Positions 1 to 11,540 of a DNA stretch of 64,000 bases are shown here, piece by piece (within the stretch, counting starts at the first letter, position 1; the number at the start of each line of letters is the position of its first letter). The position numbers were made by a program, and so were the translations under genes. This DNA is from Epiperipatus broadwayi (lineage: Eukaryota; Onychophora; Udeonychophora; Euonychophora; Peripatidae): assembly GCA_028023455.1 (NCBI GenBank), contig JAQFVV010012531.1, forward strand, positions 2,358,001 to 2,422,000, read 5' to 3'. The notes beneath the pieces were generated by a model. It worked only from the letters and a program-made list of their open reading frames with translations, had not been told where the DNA came from and did not search any database.

Positions 1-689
1 ATGAATATTTGAACCTATAATAACTCTTAAAATATACTGTAAATCTATAATTATATGTCTTAAGCAATACAGATAATTTTTAAGCCAGATTCTAAGTACT
101 TCCCTATAGTATAATTATTATGTGCTATTTCGGAATTGATTAAAAGCAATAACACTGCTAGATGCTCCATATTTTGCATATTTAACCCTTAAACCGCTAA
201 TTATATTATTGGTTGTATGAGGTAAAAATCAAATCTTTTAATTGGCCAACTCAGAAACTGAAGACAAAGCCTATTGTTAAAACATATTCGCCTATAATAT
301 TAAATTCAACTCAGATACGTTTATAAAAAGTATATTACTAATTTTTCAGGTTATGTAAGAGAACGAAAGTTCTTTCAAAAATAAATTGCTATTTATTTAT
401 TATAAAATATATTCAATTTCGGCAAATATAAAGCGAATGTCTAAACAAAAAAGTGCTGACGCAAACGCTTTTTTTCAATGTTACGTTATTGAAAAGTAAA
501 GATTTCTTTTTGCTAAATCTTAAATATTTTTACTAAAATCTTCAATATTTTTCGAAAATAATTTTGTTTTTTTAGTTTATTTTTTAAAAATTATTTTAAT
601 TTCTCAAATTATACTGTTTTAAATACTTAAATCACATTCGAAATGAAAATCTCAGCGTTTTTCTTTATTTTCTTTGATCAGGCAGTTTC
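1..689. other. AT-rich DNA, no gene seen
   Basis: I see no coding frame, repeat or RNA gene here. The 420-650 part has many short T and A runs and leads into the less AT-rich, promoter-like patch that follows. Confidence 0.5.
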
Positions 690-960
690 TTTGTTCTTTC
701 CAGCCAATCAGAATGTCTTTTTCGGCTGAGATCTCGCTGACAACCAATCACTGACAATGTTCTTTCTTTGTTTAGGTTTAAATGCGTTTTTTTTGATTTT
801 GTACTTGTAAAATAATTCGGAAGAGGGCACCATCTTACAGAACTTTTAAAAACCTAATCAATACCTGTCAAACGAATATTCTAGCATAAGAACTAGCAGA
901 GTTAGAGTGACATCAGATGTCGACGAGAGGCCTCGTAAAAGGCGGGAAAAGGGTTAATGA
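690..960 (+). promoter_or_regulatory. Candidate promoter patch with two CCAAT boxes and an E2F-like site
   Basis: Two CCAATCA boxes lie about 45 bases apart (near 702 and 744), both on the plus strand. An E2F-like GGCGGGAAAA lies near 940. The patch is clearly less AT-rich than its surroundings. CCAAT boxes bound by NF-Y and E2F sites are typical of animal housekeeping promoters. A short frame (MSTRGLVKGGKRVNELK, 917-970) follows but has no support as a gene. No TATA box or splice donor is convincing, so this is inference from motif content only. Confidence 0.22.
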
Positions 961-1075
961 ATTAAAATGATTATATTAGATTCGCGAAGTGAATGTGATG
1001 CTTATTAGCAAATAATGCTTAGCTTCTTGCTATATTCTCTACATATCTATGTGTCTGCATTGGGTTGATTTAATG

Positions 1076-1447
1076 TCAAACCATGCCAGTTATTTTGGAC
1101 AGCCAAGCCGTTTTATATTTGATATCTGAAAGGGACCAAAAAAGTCTCATCCTTGAAGTAGCTTTTCGATTCTCCAGAGTAAAGAAGTCTCCTTTATTAT
1201 TATAGCAAGCAGCGCAGTACAAAGAACTGATTACTTGGTAATAAATCTTTACGAGCACATCTTTGAGGCACACTTCTTTTATTAATATATTTGATACGCT
1301 GTAGAATCTGAAGTGACCCTGCTCCATTAGTTCCGCCCACCTTATTAAATAATTTTGGCCTTGATCCGAGCCAGAATCGGAGTTAACTTGATTAATTTGT
1401 ATCGTAAATGAGATGTAAACTTTATTGATAAGTAATATACTTCCCAT
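1076..1447 (-). other. Unrecognised 123-codon open frame
   Basis: An open frame of 123 codons starts at a Met (MGSILLINKV) and ends in SKITGMV. It is the longest frame in the first 12 kb and contains mixed-composition stretches such as SDSGSDQGQNYLIRWAELM and a CAAC pair of cysteines. I recognise no domain, signal peptide or transposon motif. The base composition is somewhat richer in G and C than the flanks. It could be a decayed gag-like or host fragment, or a chance frame. No splice sites make it a convincing exon. Confidence 0.12.
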
Positions 1448-3805
1448 CTAGTTTGATCGCACTCTTTTTGCTAAGTTCTTGGCATATAGCTAGGTATAAA
1501 TCTCTGCATAACATGTATCATATTACTCATCACTACATAATAAAAAAGAAAAATGGCAATGTAAATGTTAATTAGCCACTGTAACATTTTGTTTTATTGT
1601 ATATAAAGCTAAAATATTAATCATATATAAAATAACATTCACCTGCGTGTGAAACATTTATATACCTGAATTTTAATGTTTGCCACTCTGTATCCTGAAT
1701 GTATATTTATTTCCTTCATATAAAGCTCAATTCTAGATTATGTACATTTTGTTTTATTAATTATAAATTTATACATTAAATTTTCTAAAATATATCACCT
1801 CTCAGTCTCAATCCTTGCTCATAGTCTTTATGAATCACTAGTTAAGTCATTTAGTATTAGTTAAGGGGGGATAAGTCTCATGTTCTTCCGATGTGCTAGT
1901 AACGGAATGTGGTCAAAGAAATATCGAGTAGCTTCAGGCAGGTCATTCGCTAGTGTGGATTTGGAAGAACGAGTGAGAGAATTGAAGTATGATCAGATGT
2001 ATGGTGTCACCATCCCGACTTGATCAGCCTGTTTCTCTTTCATCTGGATTCTCAGTCTGTTGAGCAAATGTACAAACCTGATCATTACACAGTTTACCAA
2101 CAATATACAAGAACAGTTTTAGTAACTTACATTAGAGTGATCTACAGTAATCTAAAATAATACATCAACACCAAATGGTATAATCCTATAATATCTCCAT
2201 TCCCAGACTGGGTTTCTGCTTAAGCTTTCTAGTCAATGAATGGAAATGGCATACAATTAGAATACCTAAGAGCTAAAATATGTAGAAACTGACCTAGTAT
2301 CAAATTTTTACAATTGGGCAAGTGAGTTGCCATGAATTGGAAAATTTGTTTTTTTTTTTTTAAATTTCAAGCCTGAATTGTATAAAGGAGTAAAAGATGA
2401 CTGGTAAATGCCTATTAATTCCAGTTTTGAATTCTAACCTTTATTGATGAGAACAAAAACCAAAATCTGATCTCAAAATGGGAGATAATATAACATTATA
2501 CCATCTGAAGTCAAATTTACAATAGATAACTCAAGAGTAAAGTAGAAAAAACTATTTATTTTTTCATCTTTCATTTTTTTTTTTATCTTACCTACTATAA
2601 TCATTGAGATTTATACAAGACGTTGTTGTAAACCTTGCATGCTATCAGTCATTAACTGTGATAATTAATTACATGTTGGAGCAACTACATTTCCATCTTT
2701 TATGACTATGTACTCAGCAATTCTAAAAATATACTTTTTCTTTTTTCTCTACACTTATTAACTTGTTCTTTGTTTTCTTCTGTCATTTCCCCCTCTCCCC
2801 CTCAGTAATTACAAGAATTTCATGATATATGGTAATACACCCAACTGTCATACTTACTATAACCTGCATTTGCATTCTGGAGTAAAACTTGAAAATTTTT
2901 TTAACCAACAAGGTATTTTTCTTTCAAATAATTTGTCCATAATAAGCCAACTAAATTTTCAATACAGATTAATAAACCAGTTAATCTTAGAAGAAAATAA
3001 AACAATGTACCTACTCAAACCTTTATCATGTGACACTAGCCAGTCCCAGGAGTATTGTCTTCTTCTTCAATATTCTTTTATGATAAGCTATTGAAGAAGT
3101 TTTTGTCCTACAATAATATATATGAATTTATTAATGATTATATCTAAATCTATCTATGCCATTTTGTTAGAAACGTTATCCCATTGTATATTGGCAAATA
3201 CATATATTTATCTTTTTATTTGAATTCTTATTATAAAATATAACTGCACAATTTACTTTTTTTTTTTTTGCACCATGAGATAATAATGTATTTAATTATT
3301 GTTTGGATTATTTCCAGGCTGAGACAATAATGACAAATTAAGATTACTAACTAAAATGTATAAAAATTACAACTTCTGTAAATTTAACAAGACTAACCAA
3401 GTTTAAATATAATGTCAGAGAACAAAATAAAAGCTTTAAAAGTTTTTAAAGAAAATAAATGACTGCTAATAATGTAAGCAGTGGGAGAAAATTGCACCTT
3501 CTACCTGGAAAGAATCATGTCTGATTGATGGTTCGGTTAAGTAGCAAGGTTAAAATCAGATAACAAGATTAAGCTGAATTCACGTAGAAAAAAAACTTTT
3601 GCATTATCTGACATGAAAAGTTACTTGAAAAAAACTTTACTATATAATGCAACTATTAATTAAAATTTAAAGTAAAAAGATAAAGGTAACCATGGGCTCA
3701 GAACTTCCCCACTATCAGCTTGTAGATACATATCTAACTAACTCAGATTATTCTTTAGCTCATAATAACCAGATATTCACTTATCACTTTTAAAAAAGTT
3801 ATAGA
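1448..3805. other. AT-rich DNA, no gene seen
   Basis: I find no supported gene. The stretch at 1865-2110 is less AT-rich and contains sequence with no obvious reading frame, so it may be an old transposon remnant. The 90-codon frame at 2822-3094 has no recognisable features and is probably chance. Confidence 0.4.
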
Positions 3806-3834
3806 TATAATAATATTTATTTTTATATATCAAA

Positions 3835-3904
3835 GCGTCTGCCGGGAAGCGAACCGAAACAATTGCTTGGAAGGCAGCTATGCTAACCACTAGGACACCA
3901 ACGC
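3835..3904 (-). pseudogene. Retroposed tRNA-Gly(UCC) pseudogene with 15-bp target-site duplication
   Basis: The minus strand reads as a 70-base tRNA: acceptor GCGTTGG, A-box region AGTGGTTAGC, anticodon loop CTTCCAA (anticodon UCC, glycine), and a T-loop with GGTTCGCTTCC. Six of seven acceptor pairs hold (one is a G-U wobble). The T stem and B box are damaged, so it is probably not functional. The tRNA plus a short leader (GTCA) and an A/T-rich 3' tail occupies 3821-3909. It is flanked by a perfect 15-bp direct repeat, TATAATAATATTTAT, at 3806-3820 and 3910-3924. That is what LINE-mobilised insertion of a tRNA transcript leaves behind. It lacks the T-run terminator expected of a live Pol III gene. 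Confidence 0.82.
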
Positions 3905-4265
3905 TTGACTATAATAATATTTATATCTCCATAAATACCATATTTACAATAAAAAATATTTCTCTCTATATATATGATGACAAGTGAGATTAGAGATTAA
4001 GCGATTTCTTCTTTTCTAATTAAATATTTATGTATAAAGTAATATTTATATATTAGTTTATTTAAAAATTAAGGCAATCCTTTTTGTTTATGAAATCTTC
4101 AATTACTCCTTTTACATTTCTCTTTGAATTGCACTACTAATGAGTGAATTACACATATCCACATTTATTAAACAATCATTCACACATATTTATTAATACT
4201 TAATTTTAAATGTATCTTTATTTGATCCAACTATTACATATTAAAAAGTTTATAATAGTTTATAG

Positions 4266-4734
4266 GAGGGTTCTCAACCTTTTTGGTCCCCATATCCCTT
4301 TGGCTTTCAATAAGTTATCTGATAATCCTTATCATTATAAGAACGAAGCAGTTGGAGGTTACCATGCAGTACTTTAAGCACATGCATGGAAGGTACAGAT
4401 GCCATGAAGACAAGCCTTGAAGGAGTGCTGATCTGACAATTTCACTAGCTATCTTGATTTGTAACCAAGCATTTTGAGTTATTGGACGCCCTGCAATAAG
4501 AATAAAAAGTCTATGCATCCTGACTTTGTCCATATCCAAAAAAAGAGATCTGAAATGTTGCTGGTATAGCTGACAGATAGTACTAACATGGAATAGCCTG
4601 GAAATATTGATAACATAACTATTTTTGGAATATATTAATTTCATAATATATTTATTTAGCGGCTATTCACCATATCCTCTGGACAAGCTTCCCATATCCC
4701 CTTGGAGTATGGGTGCCCCAAATTGGGAATTCTG
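4266..4734. mobile_element. Non-autonomous hAT-type element (MITE)
   Basis: The left end GAGGGTTCTCAACCTTTTTG and the reverse complement of the right end, CAGAATTCCCAATTTGGGG, are imperfect terminal inverted repeats. They have the wording typical of hAT ends (CAGxGGTTCTCAA). Flanking 8-mers GTTTATAG (4258-4265) and GTTTAAAA (4735-4742) agree at 6 of 8 positions, consistent with the 8-bp duplication of hAT transposition. The 469-bp interior encodes no transposase. The 109-codon frame inside on the minus strand has no domain I recognise and is probably incidental. It would have depended on a transposase supplied by an autonomous hAT relative. Confidence 0.6.
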
Positions 4735-4742
4735 GTTTAAAA

Positions 4743-7394
4743 TATACTGTAATATTTTTTTAAAAAAAAGTAGTCATGCTCCGGTAACAATGTGAATGAG
4801 ACCAAATTCGGGATAAAATCTTCTAGTACATGGATTTGATCTCTCATTTTAATGTTACCTATTTGGTTTATAAAAAGAGATGTATATTTGCAAGATGTAA
4901 ACTTAAAGATTAGATAACATCTTATAAACCAGAATGTGAAAAAAATGAAGAAAGGGATTTTTATGTTGGGTCCTCTGTACATCTTTCAATAAAGCTGGGT
5001 ATATATAAGCAGGTAATGACAATGATAAGAATGAGAACTATATGTTTGGAAAGAAGGGCATTTCAATAGGAAATGTTGAATTTCTTAATCTCCATGACAT
5101 ACTACAAATCTATATTCTTAAAATACATTTGATAGAAAAGAAAAATATTGTGGAAAGACATGGTCTTCAACTTTACCTAGAATATATTTATGAATGATTA
5201 TCAATAAAGCATACCACTCATATATTATATTTACATAATATTATATATAGTAAATAGAAAAATGAAATCAAATATTTTAAAATAAATTTCTGAAATATAA
5301 AAATGAATTATATTAAAAAGCGATCAATATATGATTTTAATTTATCATTAAACATAAAAATATTTTATTAGGTCTATTGTATTTGTGAATAAGTCATATT
5401 AACTTACCTCTAAAAATTTACCAAATATGAAATAATCAGTGTTTATGCATAATTTGTACAGACATGTAACAAAAGACTGTATAGGCTATTATATATATAT
5501 ATATATTTGAATTACCATTATGCCAATCAAGTATAATGTTCATTTGAGTAATTTCCAATTACCATATGGATTTAATTATAAACTACTTCCATTGGTGTTT
5601 ACACAAATGGCAAGTCAAGACAATGGTGCCAGTATAAGAAAATGACCTTATTCCGAAAGCAATGAGTATGCTTTATTCAATAGATCAGTTAGAATAAAAA
5701 AATGATTTTGCCATTGTTTATGAGAATTTAAGAAAACTTCCAAATTATAGTAAATGTGAAAATATAAAAAAAAAAAAAACAGATCTAATTATATTTAGAG
5801 CAAGGGATCACACATCATTTTATATTAAATGTTATAGATTATTATCATATAATTTAATTTTTAATATAATTGTTTCTAAATATACACTGTCATGGATAGG
5901 GGATGGAGTGACAAAGGCAAAGAGCATGTTGATATGAATTTTTATAATGGAAAATGTCGAAATTAATAAATAAATATATTCATTCACATGTATGTTTATG
6001 TAATGGTGAAAGAGATCAGTAAACATCTATATATCACTACTTAAAATGGGTTAATAAATGTTGAGTAGTTTAAATTTTGTTTCTGGAATGCCCACAGTTT
6101 TTCTATCATAGTTCCATCATCTAGATTCCTGAAACTCCACTAATTTCACAATGAGATCTAATTTTATGAATCTCTATTGTTTACAATCCTGATCTTTTAA
6201 CTCAACATCCCAAAACATATTACAATAATTCAGTAATCATATATAAGTATATAGTAAGTGCATAACAAACGTAAAATGCTTATAAAAAATTACTTTTAAA
6301 TTCAGTGAATACATATACTTAACACTTATACAATTTTAATAATTAACAATTTAAAAAATCTGCATATGACATCTATACATATTATCTACATACATTAGCC
6401 TATATATAATGCTATTTTAAGTAAGAAAATATAACATTGTTTAAATTAATTTAGTAAAAATTACTCATATATGTCTAATGTATTTTAATTGTATATAAAT
6501 ATATTTGTCCTTTCTAGATGATAATGGTTACATACTTTAAAAAAAAATATATAAAGATTTATAAATGCAAAACATTAAATATTATAGTTACGATACATTA
6601 AATTATTTAAAATTTTAAAATATTAATAACTTTAGACAAAATAAAATTTTAATTTAAAACAGAATAATTATATGCACATATATAGCTATTTATCGGTAAA
6701 CCACTATATCACTTGTCTTTCATATTTAGACAACTTTATGCTTATGAATTTCTTGATTAGTCTAACTTAGGGGCAGCTAGCTTCTTTTCTTTTCTTGTAC
6801 AGGCATATTTTTTATTATATTTATTAACACCCCCCTCTCACACACACACCTTATATAGTACAAACACATATTACAGCAATTTCCTTTTCACTTGTACAAA
6901 CAGACCAGTTTACATCAAACAGATATTTTCTTTAGAGTAGATAAGGTTTTATTAGATTTCTTTAATAACTGTTGATTACATGTTTAAATAGATAGACAAT
7001 GGCTTAATAATAGTAAGTTAACCAACTCCTTCGATATAGATCATTTTTCATACTAAAGACAGTATAATAGCTTATATTTCTCTAACTGCATTTCTGCTAT
7101 TTTGTGATAACTTACACACAGTTGACTCTTGATTTGTTATTGCAGAGATTATAATGTTGTCTCAGCATAGTCTTAAAGCTGTCAAGATAAATCTCCTTAA
7201 ATATCTAACAATTGCTCATTCTATGTTTACTTTTTTTTTTTTTTTTTTGTAAATAAATTGCATCTTGCACTTTATTTTAATAATAAATTTTAATTATTAT
7301 TATTATTTTTTTTTTGTAGGCGAGAAATGTCCCCTTTTCTTTAATTAAATTGATTTTTGATAAACCTGTGACTTTATACAAAAAATTTACTTGT
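4743..7394. other. AT-rich DNA, no gene seen
   Basis: No gene is supported. A (TA)n run lies near 5490-5506, and long T runs near 7230 and 7307 mark possible poly(A) tails of old retroposons in inverse orientation. Short open frames (4737-4982, 5832-6026) have the biased Ile/Phe/Tyr composition of translated AT-rich DNA. Confidence 0.4.
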
Positions 7395-7753
7395 TATTAC
7401 ATAGTAGAGATGTCTGCCCATCACTGTCCTGTACACGAGGGGTCAGATTGACTTTAGGTCAACATGGGTGTGACAAGAATCCGGCCTCAGGGTGGCCTTT
7501 GAGAGTTCCATCATCAGATTTTCAATTGGATGGACGGTTGAAGAGTGTGGAGTGGATTGGAGCACTTATTGCATATATGTGTAGAGATGATAATCTGGAC
7601 CAACTGATGATTGCTGGGTTAGCATGAAATACATATATTGGTGATTATTTATCTTTTTGACATATATGTGTTCAAGTGTATCAGTGTTATGAGATAGAGT
7701 AGAGAGTGGTGGGTCGTGTGAAAGTCTGTGCTCAAATACCCTATATATTAATA
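7395..7753 (-). repeat. Lone inverted copy of the 441-471-bp satellite unit
   Basis: Read on the minus strand, this stretch follows the unit of the tandem array at 29421-31291 almost base for base. Shared blocks include CATGTTGACCTAAAGTCAAT near 7460 and TTCAATTGGATGGAC (plus strand) near 7520. It lacks a short internal segment present in the array. It stands alone, 22 kb from the array and in opposite orientation. The open frame across it (7391-7627) is therefore repeat sequence, not a gene. Confidence 0.85.
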
Positions 7754-9504
7754 TATTTTGTATATTGATTTACAGACTCTTTATTAATTTCATCTGCATT
7801 AAATTTTATACTTTAATAATTTTGATTATAGTGTATTAATCTATTAGTTTTGGATTTTTATTCCAAATTTATAATAATCATAGGACTAATATTTAGTTTT
7901 TTGCATATTTACTTGAATTTGCAAAATTGATACAGAATAATTTATTTCATTATTTCTCACCCCCCACCCCCAATCATCACTACCACCATTAATAAAATAT
8001 TTACTTACTTACGGATTCCAGTACTTTTACTTAGAATGTTAAATATTCCTTTAATTCAGTATTCTCTTATACCAATTACACACACATATATATATCATTT
8101 AACTCTTTTTCACTTTAGTATGTGGTTATGTTGACAAACTACATTTTATTAAAATAAAGATTTGGTTTAATCATCGGTCTATATTAATTCTACTTAAATA
8201 CATATGGCTATGCATAGATTCTTCTTAATATATTGCATATTTTATTTCATTTTCTAATTAAGATTTTGGTTTTGGTCTCTGGATTAACTAAAGCAAGGAA
8301 TGCAGTTGGAGACCTTTGGTTGAGTTTTAAAAAAGGACATTTTACCCATGATTCTATTATGAAAATAATAAATCAAAATACTTATTACAAAATTAAACCT
8401 TTTTTTGAGTTCTATATATTTTATCAATATATAAAGAAGCTCACTGTTTTAGTATGAAGCTCTATGGGTTTTGGGTTGTAGTGAATGTGGTTACCTGTTA
8501 CAATTTAGGGTTCAAATTCAGTCAAATGTTTTCAAATCACATACTTAGGATTTCACTTTCCAGTAGCAAGATTATACTCAGCAAATCAGTCATTCAACAT
8601 AGCTCAATAAATGTGTAACTAGTTTGTCACTATTTCAAGTAAATTTGTAATTTTGATTCCCTCAAACAAAAAAATCACATATCTTCCTCTCCTATCTTTC
8701 ATTTTAAGTGAAATTAGATATCCTTAATTTTTCCCTTCCCATCAGAGAAAAGTGCTATCTCTTAATAAATATAAAAATCAATAGTGATTTTTTTTATAGT
8801 ATATACATAATCTTTTTGCTAAAAAAGTTTAAAAGCCTTGTTAGTTAGATAATAAACAAAATTGCCAAAAAAAAATATCGATGATCCTAATGTCAAACTC
8901 ACAGCTATGAAAGAAATTAGCTTGTGCAGAATTCTTTAGAATAATGAAAACTTTACGGTCATAAATTTGAATATCAAAGTATGAGTAAAATGATGGTTAT
9001 TGGACTAATATATAATGCATTTGTTAGAAAAATTATTATCTGAAACCAGTTTAGATTTATTTTTTTCAAGATAACATCTTATGTAAAAAAGTGATATGAC
9101 CAGAAAGACTTAAAAACGAAGGGAATTGTTAACATTCTATAACATCTAATAAATCATCAGTCTATAAATATTATACAGAATGAATGATGATTTAAAAGTG
9201 AAATGTTCAAATGCTGTCTTTTACAACTTGTGTGAGTTAGAAAGAATGTTTACAAAAGATCAGTTGTGGTGGGAAAAGCATAGTCATCAATCTCCTTGAA
9301 GAAAATGACATTTGAAAAGGGTGCTTTAATGTGGGGTTGCAGTATAATGAATGTGGCATAAAAAGCATAGTAATTGGTGCATTTGTCTGCTATAAGGATC
9401 AGCTGGTTTCAAGTTCACACTAGGCAAAACCTGAAAATTCTACCGGTGACAAGAAATCTCAAAATTGTTTTGAATAGTTGACGCATAGTTAAATATCTAA
9501 TAAT
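7754..9504. other. AT-rich DNA, no gene seen
   Basis: No gene, repeat family or RNA gene was recognised. The frame at 8233-8457 has no domain and typical AT-rich composition. Confidence 0.4.
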
Positions 9505-9714
9505 GCTTATAACAGTTCTTTCATGTACACTTCAATGCAAACAAATTTTCTTAAAAACTTCTTTATTTTTCTTACAGTTTCAACTGTCCAGCAGTCTTCA
9601 TCAAGCAGAGAAGAAGCATAGAGCTCCGATGAAGACTGCTGGACAGAAAAAACTGTAAGAAAAATAAAGAAGTTTTTAAGAAAAATTGTTTGCATTGAAG
9701 TGTATATTATAAGC
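9505..9714. repeat. Inverted repeat of hammerhead-like element family
   Basis: Arms at 9505-9602 and 9628-9714 are near-complementary over about 85-98 bases around a 25-base centre. Each arm is a copy of the family seen intact at 44515-44700, sharing GAAGACTGCTGGACAG and AATAAAGAAGTTTTTAAGA. Both copies have decayed hammerhead cores. The right arm has CCGATGA and a run of A in place of GAAAC. The left arm, read on the minus strand, has TTGATGA with GAAAC kept. It is either two opposed insertions or one foldback duplication. Confidence 0.75.
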
Positions 9715-9719
9715 AATAT

Positions 9720-10315
9720 ATATATTGTACCTATATTGTTATAGGCACATAGAATTTTATCTAAAAAAAATTATTGAAGTAATTTTTCATAAAAGAGAAA
9801 CATAAAATTAAATGTTGAGTTTATTGCAGCTTGTTTTCGGAAAAGATAAGAATCAAATAGTTTTCTATCGTTAATTTCTGAAATAAGAGCTACAATCAAT
9901 TAATCAGAAGGGGAGAGGGGTGTTTCATTAGAGAAATTAAACTAAGGGTTATAAAAGGAAGTAAAGAGTTTTTATTAGTATTCGTAAAAATATAATTTAA
10001 AAAGTTAAAACATACAAATCTCTTTTCATTCAAGTTTAATTAAAGAAAAAATAATGTTAAAACTAATATATGTGCGTATGCGTATATATGTGTGATTGTC
10101 AACAATAGAATAAATATTATAAATAAATGAAAGTTAAAGAAGATTATCATTAAAAAACACGGCAATGGCTATTAGATATTAATTAATATAAAACAATACG
10201 TTTTTGCATGGCTATTACTAATTAAGCAATCTTTCAAAACATGTTTATCAAATGATTATCACTGGAATTTCGACAACAGATCTTTGCCGGAGATAGAAAG
10301 ACAACACGTCGCAGG
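9720..10315. other. AT-rich DNA upstream of a core promoter
   Basis: No gene was recognised. The stretch ends in the less AT-rich upstream part of the TATA-containing promoter (about 10255-10315). Confidence 0.4.
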
Positions 10316-10350
10316 TATAAATAGACTTCTTTATCGGACAATAGTTCAGT
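10316..10350 (+). promoter_or_regulatory. TATA box plus initiator core promoter
   Basis: TATAAATAG starts at 10316, and a TCAGTT initiator of the arthropod type lies at 10346. TATA to initiator A is about 32 bases, the normal spacing for RNA polymerase II. This combination in otherwise featureless DNA is unlikely by chance, but transcription is not shown. It may drive a host noncoding first exon or belong to an LTR. Confidence 0.5.
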
Positions 10351-10623
10351 TCACAAATTAGTTGAGTGAGTGCAGTTCACAAAGTAATTGAGTAGTGCAG
10401 TTCAGAAATTAATTGAGTCAGTTAAGAAACAAAATGCAGTGTTGAGAAGATTTTGGGAATGCACGTTTCTCTCCAGCCCAGATTGTCCGATGAAAACAGC
10501 AGATTTTCCCGTGAAATAATGTCAGCTTAACATCTTAGAAAATCTCCGTCAATATCTAATTGTCTCCAATAGTAATAATCGTGAAAATCAGGAAACTCAT
10601 CAAGGAAAAGTCCCAGCCAGCTG
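10346..10623 (+). other. Candidate untranslated first exon with triplicated leader
   Basis: Just after the predicted start site, three imperfect copies of a 25-28-base unit beginning CAGTTCA and containing AATTGAGT run from about 10349 to 10430. A good splice donor, CTG|GTAAGC, lies at 10623/10624. No sizeable open frame is present, so a transcript would start with a noncoding leader. I cannot identify an acceptor or downstream exon. An LTR with its own leader is the alternative. Confidence 0.35.
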
Positions 10624-11092
10624 GTAAGCATTCATAATAGAAACATTTTCACCGAAAGCAGCCTCCAAAGAGAACAAAATTCTACGTCTACATTCAAAAG
10701 TCTAGGTAAAACATTTGCTTATTTCATTTATACTGTAATAGCCATTGCATTACATTAATTCGTACGAATCGTTCAAGAGTCTAATTATATGAACTTTATA
10801 CCATACATAAATGAACTATTGATATGTGTTTAAATTTCAAATGCTATGTAATACTTTATTATTATTATGTGTGTGCATGAGTTAATATGTGCGTGATCCT
10901 TATATCAGTATTATTAGTCAAAGTAGATAAATTCACAGTGTTCTGTTATGAAAATATTCGAGAATATTTAAACTATTTAGAAATGTTAATTTAAAATATG
11001 CGTGTGTTTAATAGAATTATAAAATGTTTAAATTTAGTAAATAAATGTTAGTTAATAAATTATCTTTAAAATTAAACTTTATTTGTCGGTCA

Positions 11093-11175
11093 ATTCTTTT
11101 TATCAATTCTTTTATCAATCTCCTTTTATAAATTCTTTTTACCAATTCCTTTTATCAAGTCTTTTAACCACTAAT
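11093..11175. repeat. Short tandem repeat of a 13-14-base unit
   Basis: About five degenerate copies of a unit like TCAATTCTTTTTA follow each other. This is a plain minisatellite with no other feature. Confidence 0.7.
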
Positions 11176-11540
11176 TAAGTATAATCTATTAGTGATTACA
11201 AACAGCTGAGCTAGTCGTGGATTTAGGCGTTGAGTTAGTGGCCACTGTTCAAAGTGCGTTGTCTATTCTTTTAGTATTCTTTTAGAATAAGCAGCTGGTG
11301 CCCGTGGTTATACACAAACAAAAAAGTGCTTTGGACGTGATGTTGAACTCAACAGCCGAGAAGAAGCTATGTCCTGGAAATGTAACGTTAGTTATATACT
11401 TTATAGCTATTGTTTGGGCATACATACTCTCCGAGTATGTTCTTCTCTGCCTAAGAGACCGGTGTTTCGAATGCACATATTCGAATCCGGTACAATATAT
11501 ATATATATGAAGATATGCAAAGAAAGTGAAAGAGAAGAAT
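11176..11540 (+). other. Less AT-rich stretch ending in a shared retroelement tail
   Basis: The stretch is richer in G and C than its surroundings. It contains a 70-codon frame (11298-11510; MPVVIHKQKSALDVMLNST at its start) with a hydrophobic segment, LVIYFIAIVWAYILSEYVLL, that could span a membrane. No family is recognised. The end (about 11498-11527) shares TATATGAAGATATGCAAAGAAA with the tail of the small hammerhead-like element at 44515-44700. The stretch may therefore be a retroelement part rather than a host exon. Confidence 0.25.

Noticed and set aside
10255-11290. Complete LTR ending before a primer-binding-like TGGTGCCCG at 11296
   Set aside because: No second LTR and no gag/pol follow, and the tRNA match could not be verified, so it was kept only as a promoter candidate.
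11440-11500. T-loop-like TTCGAATCCGG suggesting a tRNA
   Set aside because: No A box at the right distance and no pairing arms. Only the loop wording fits.
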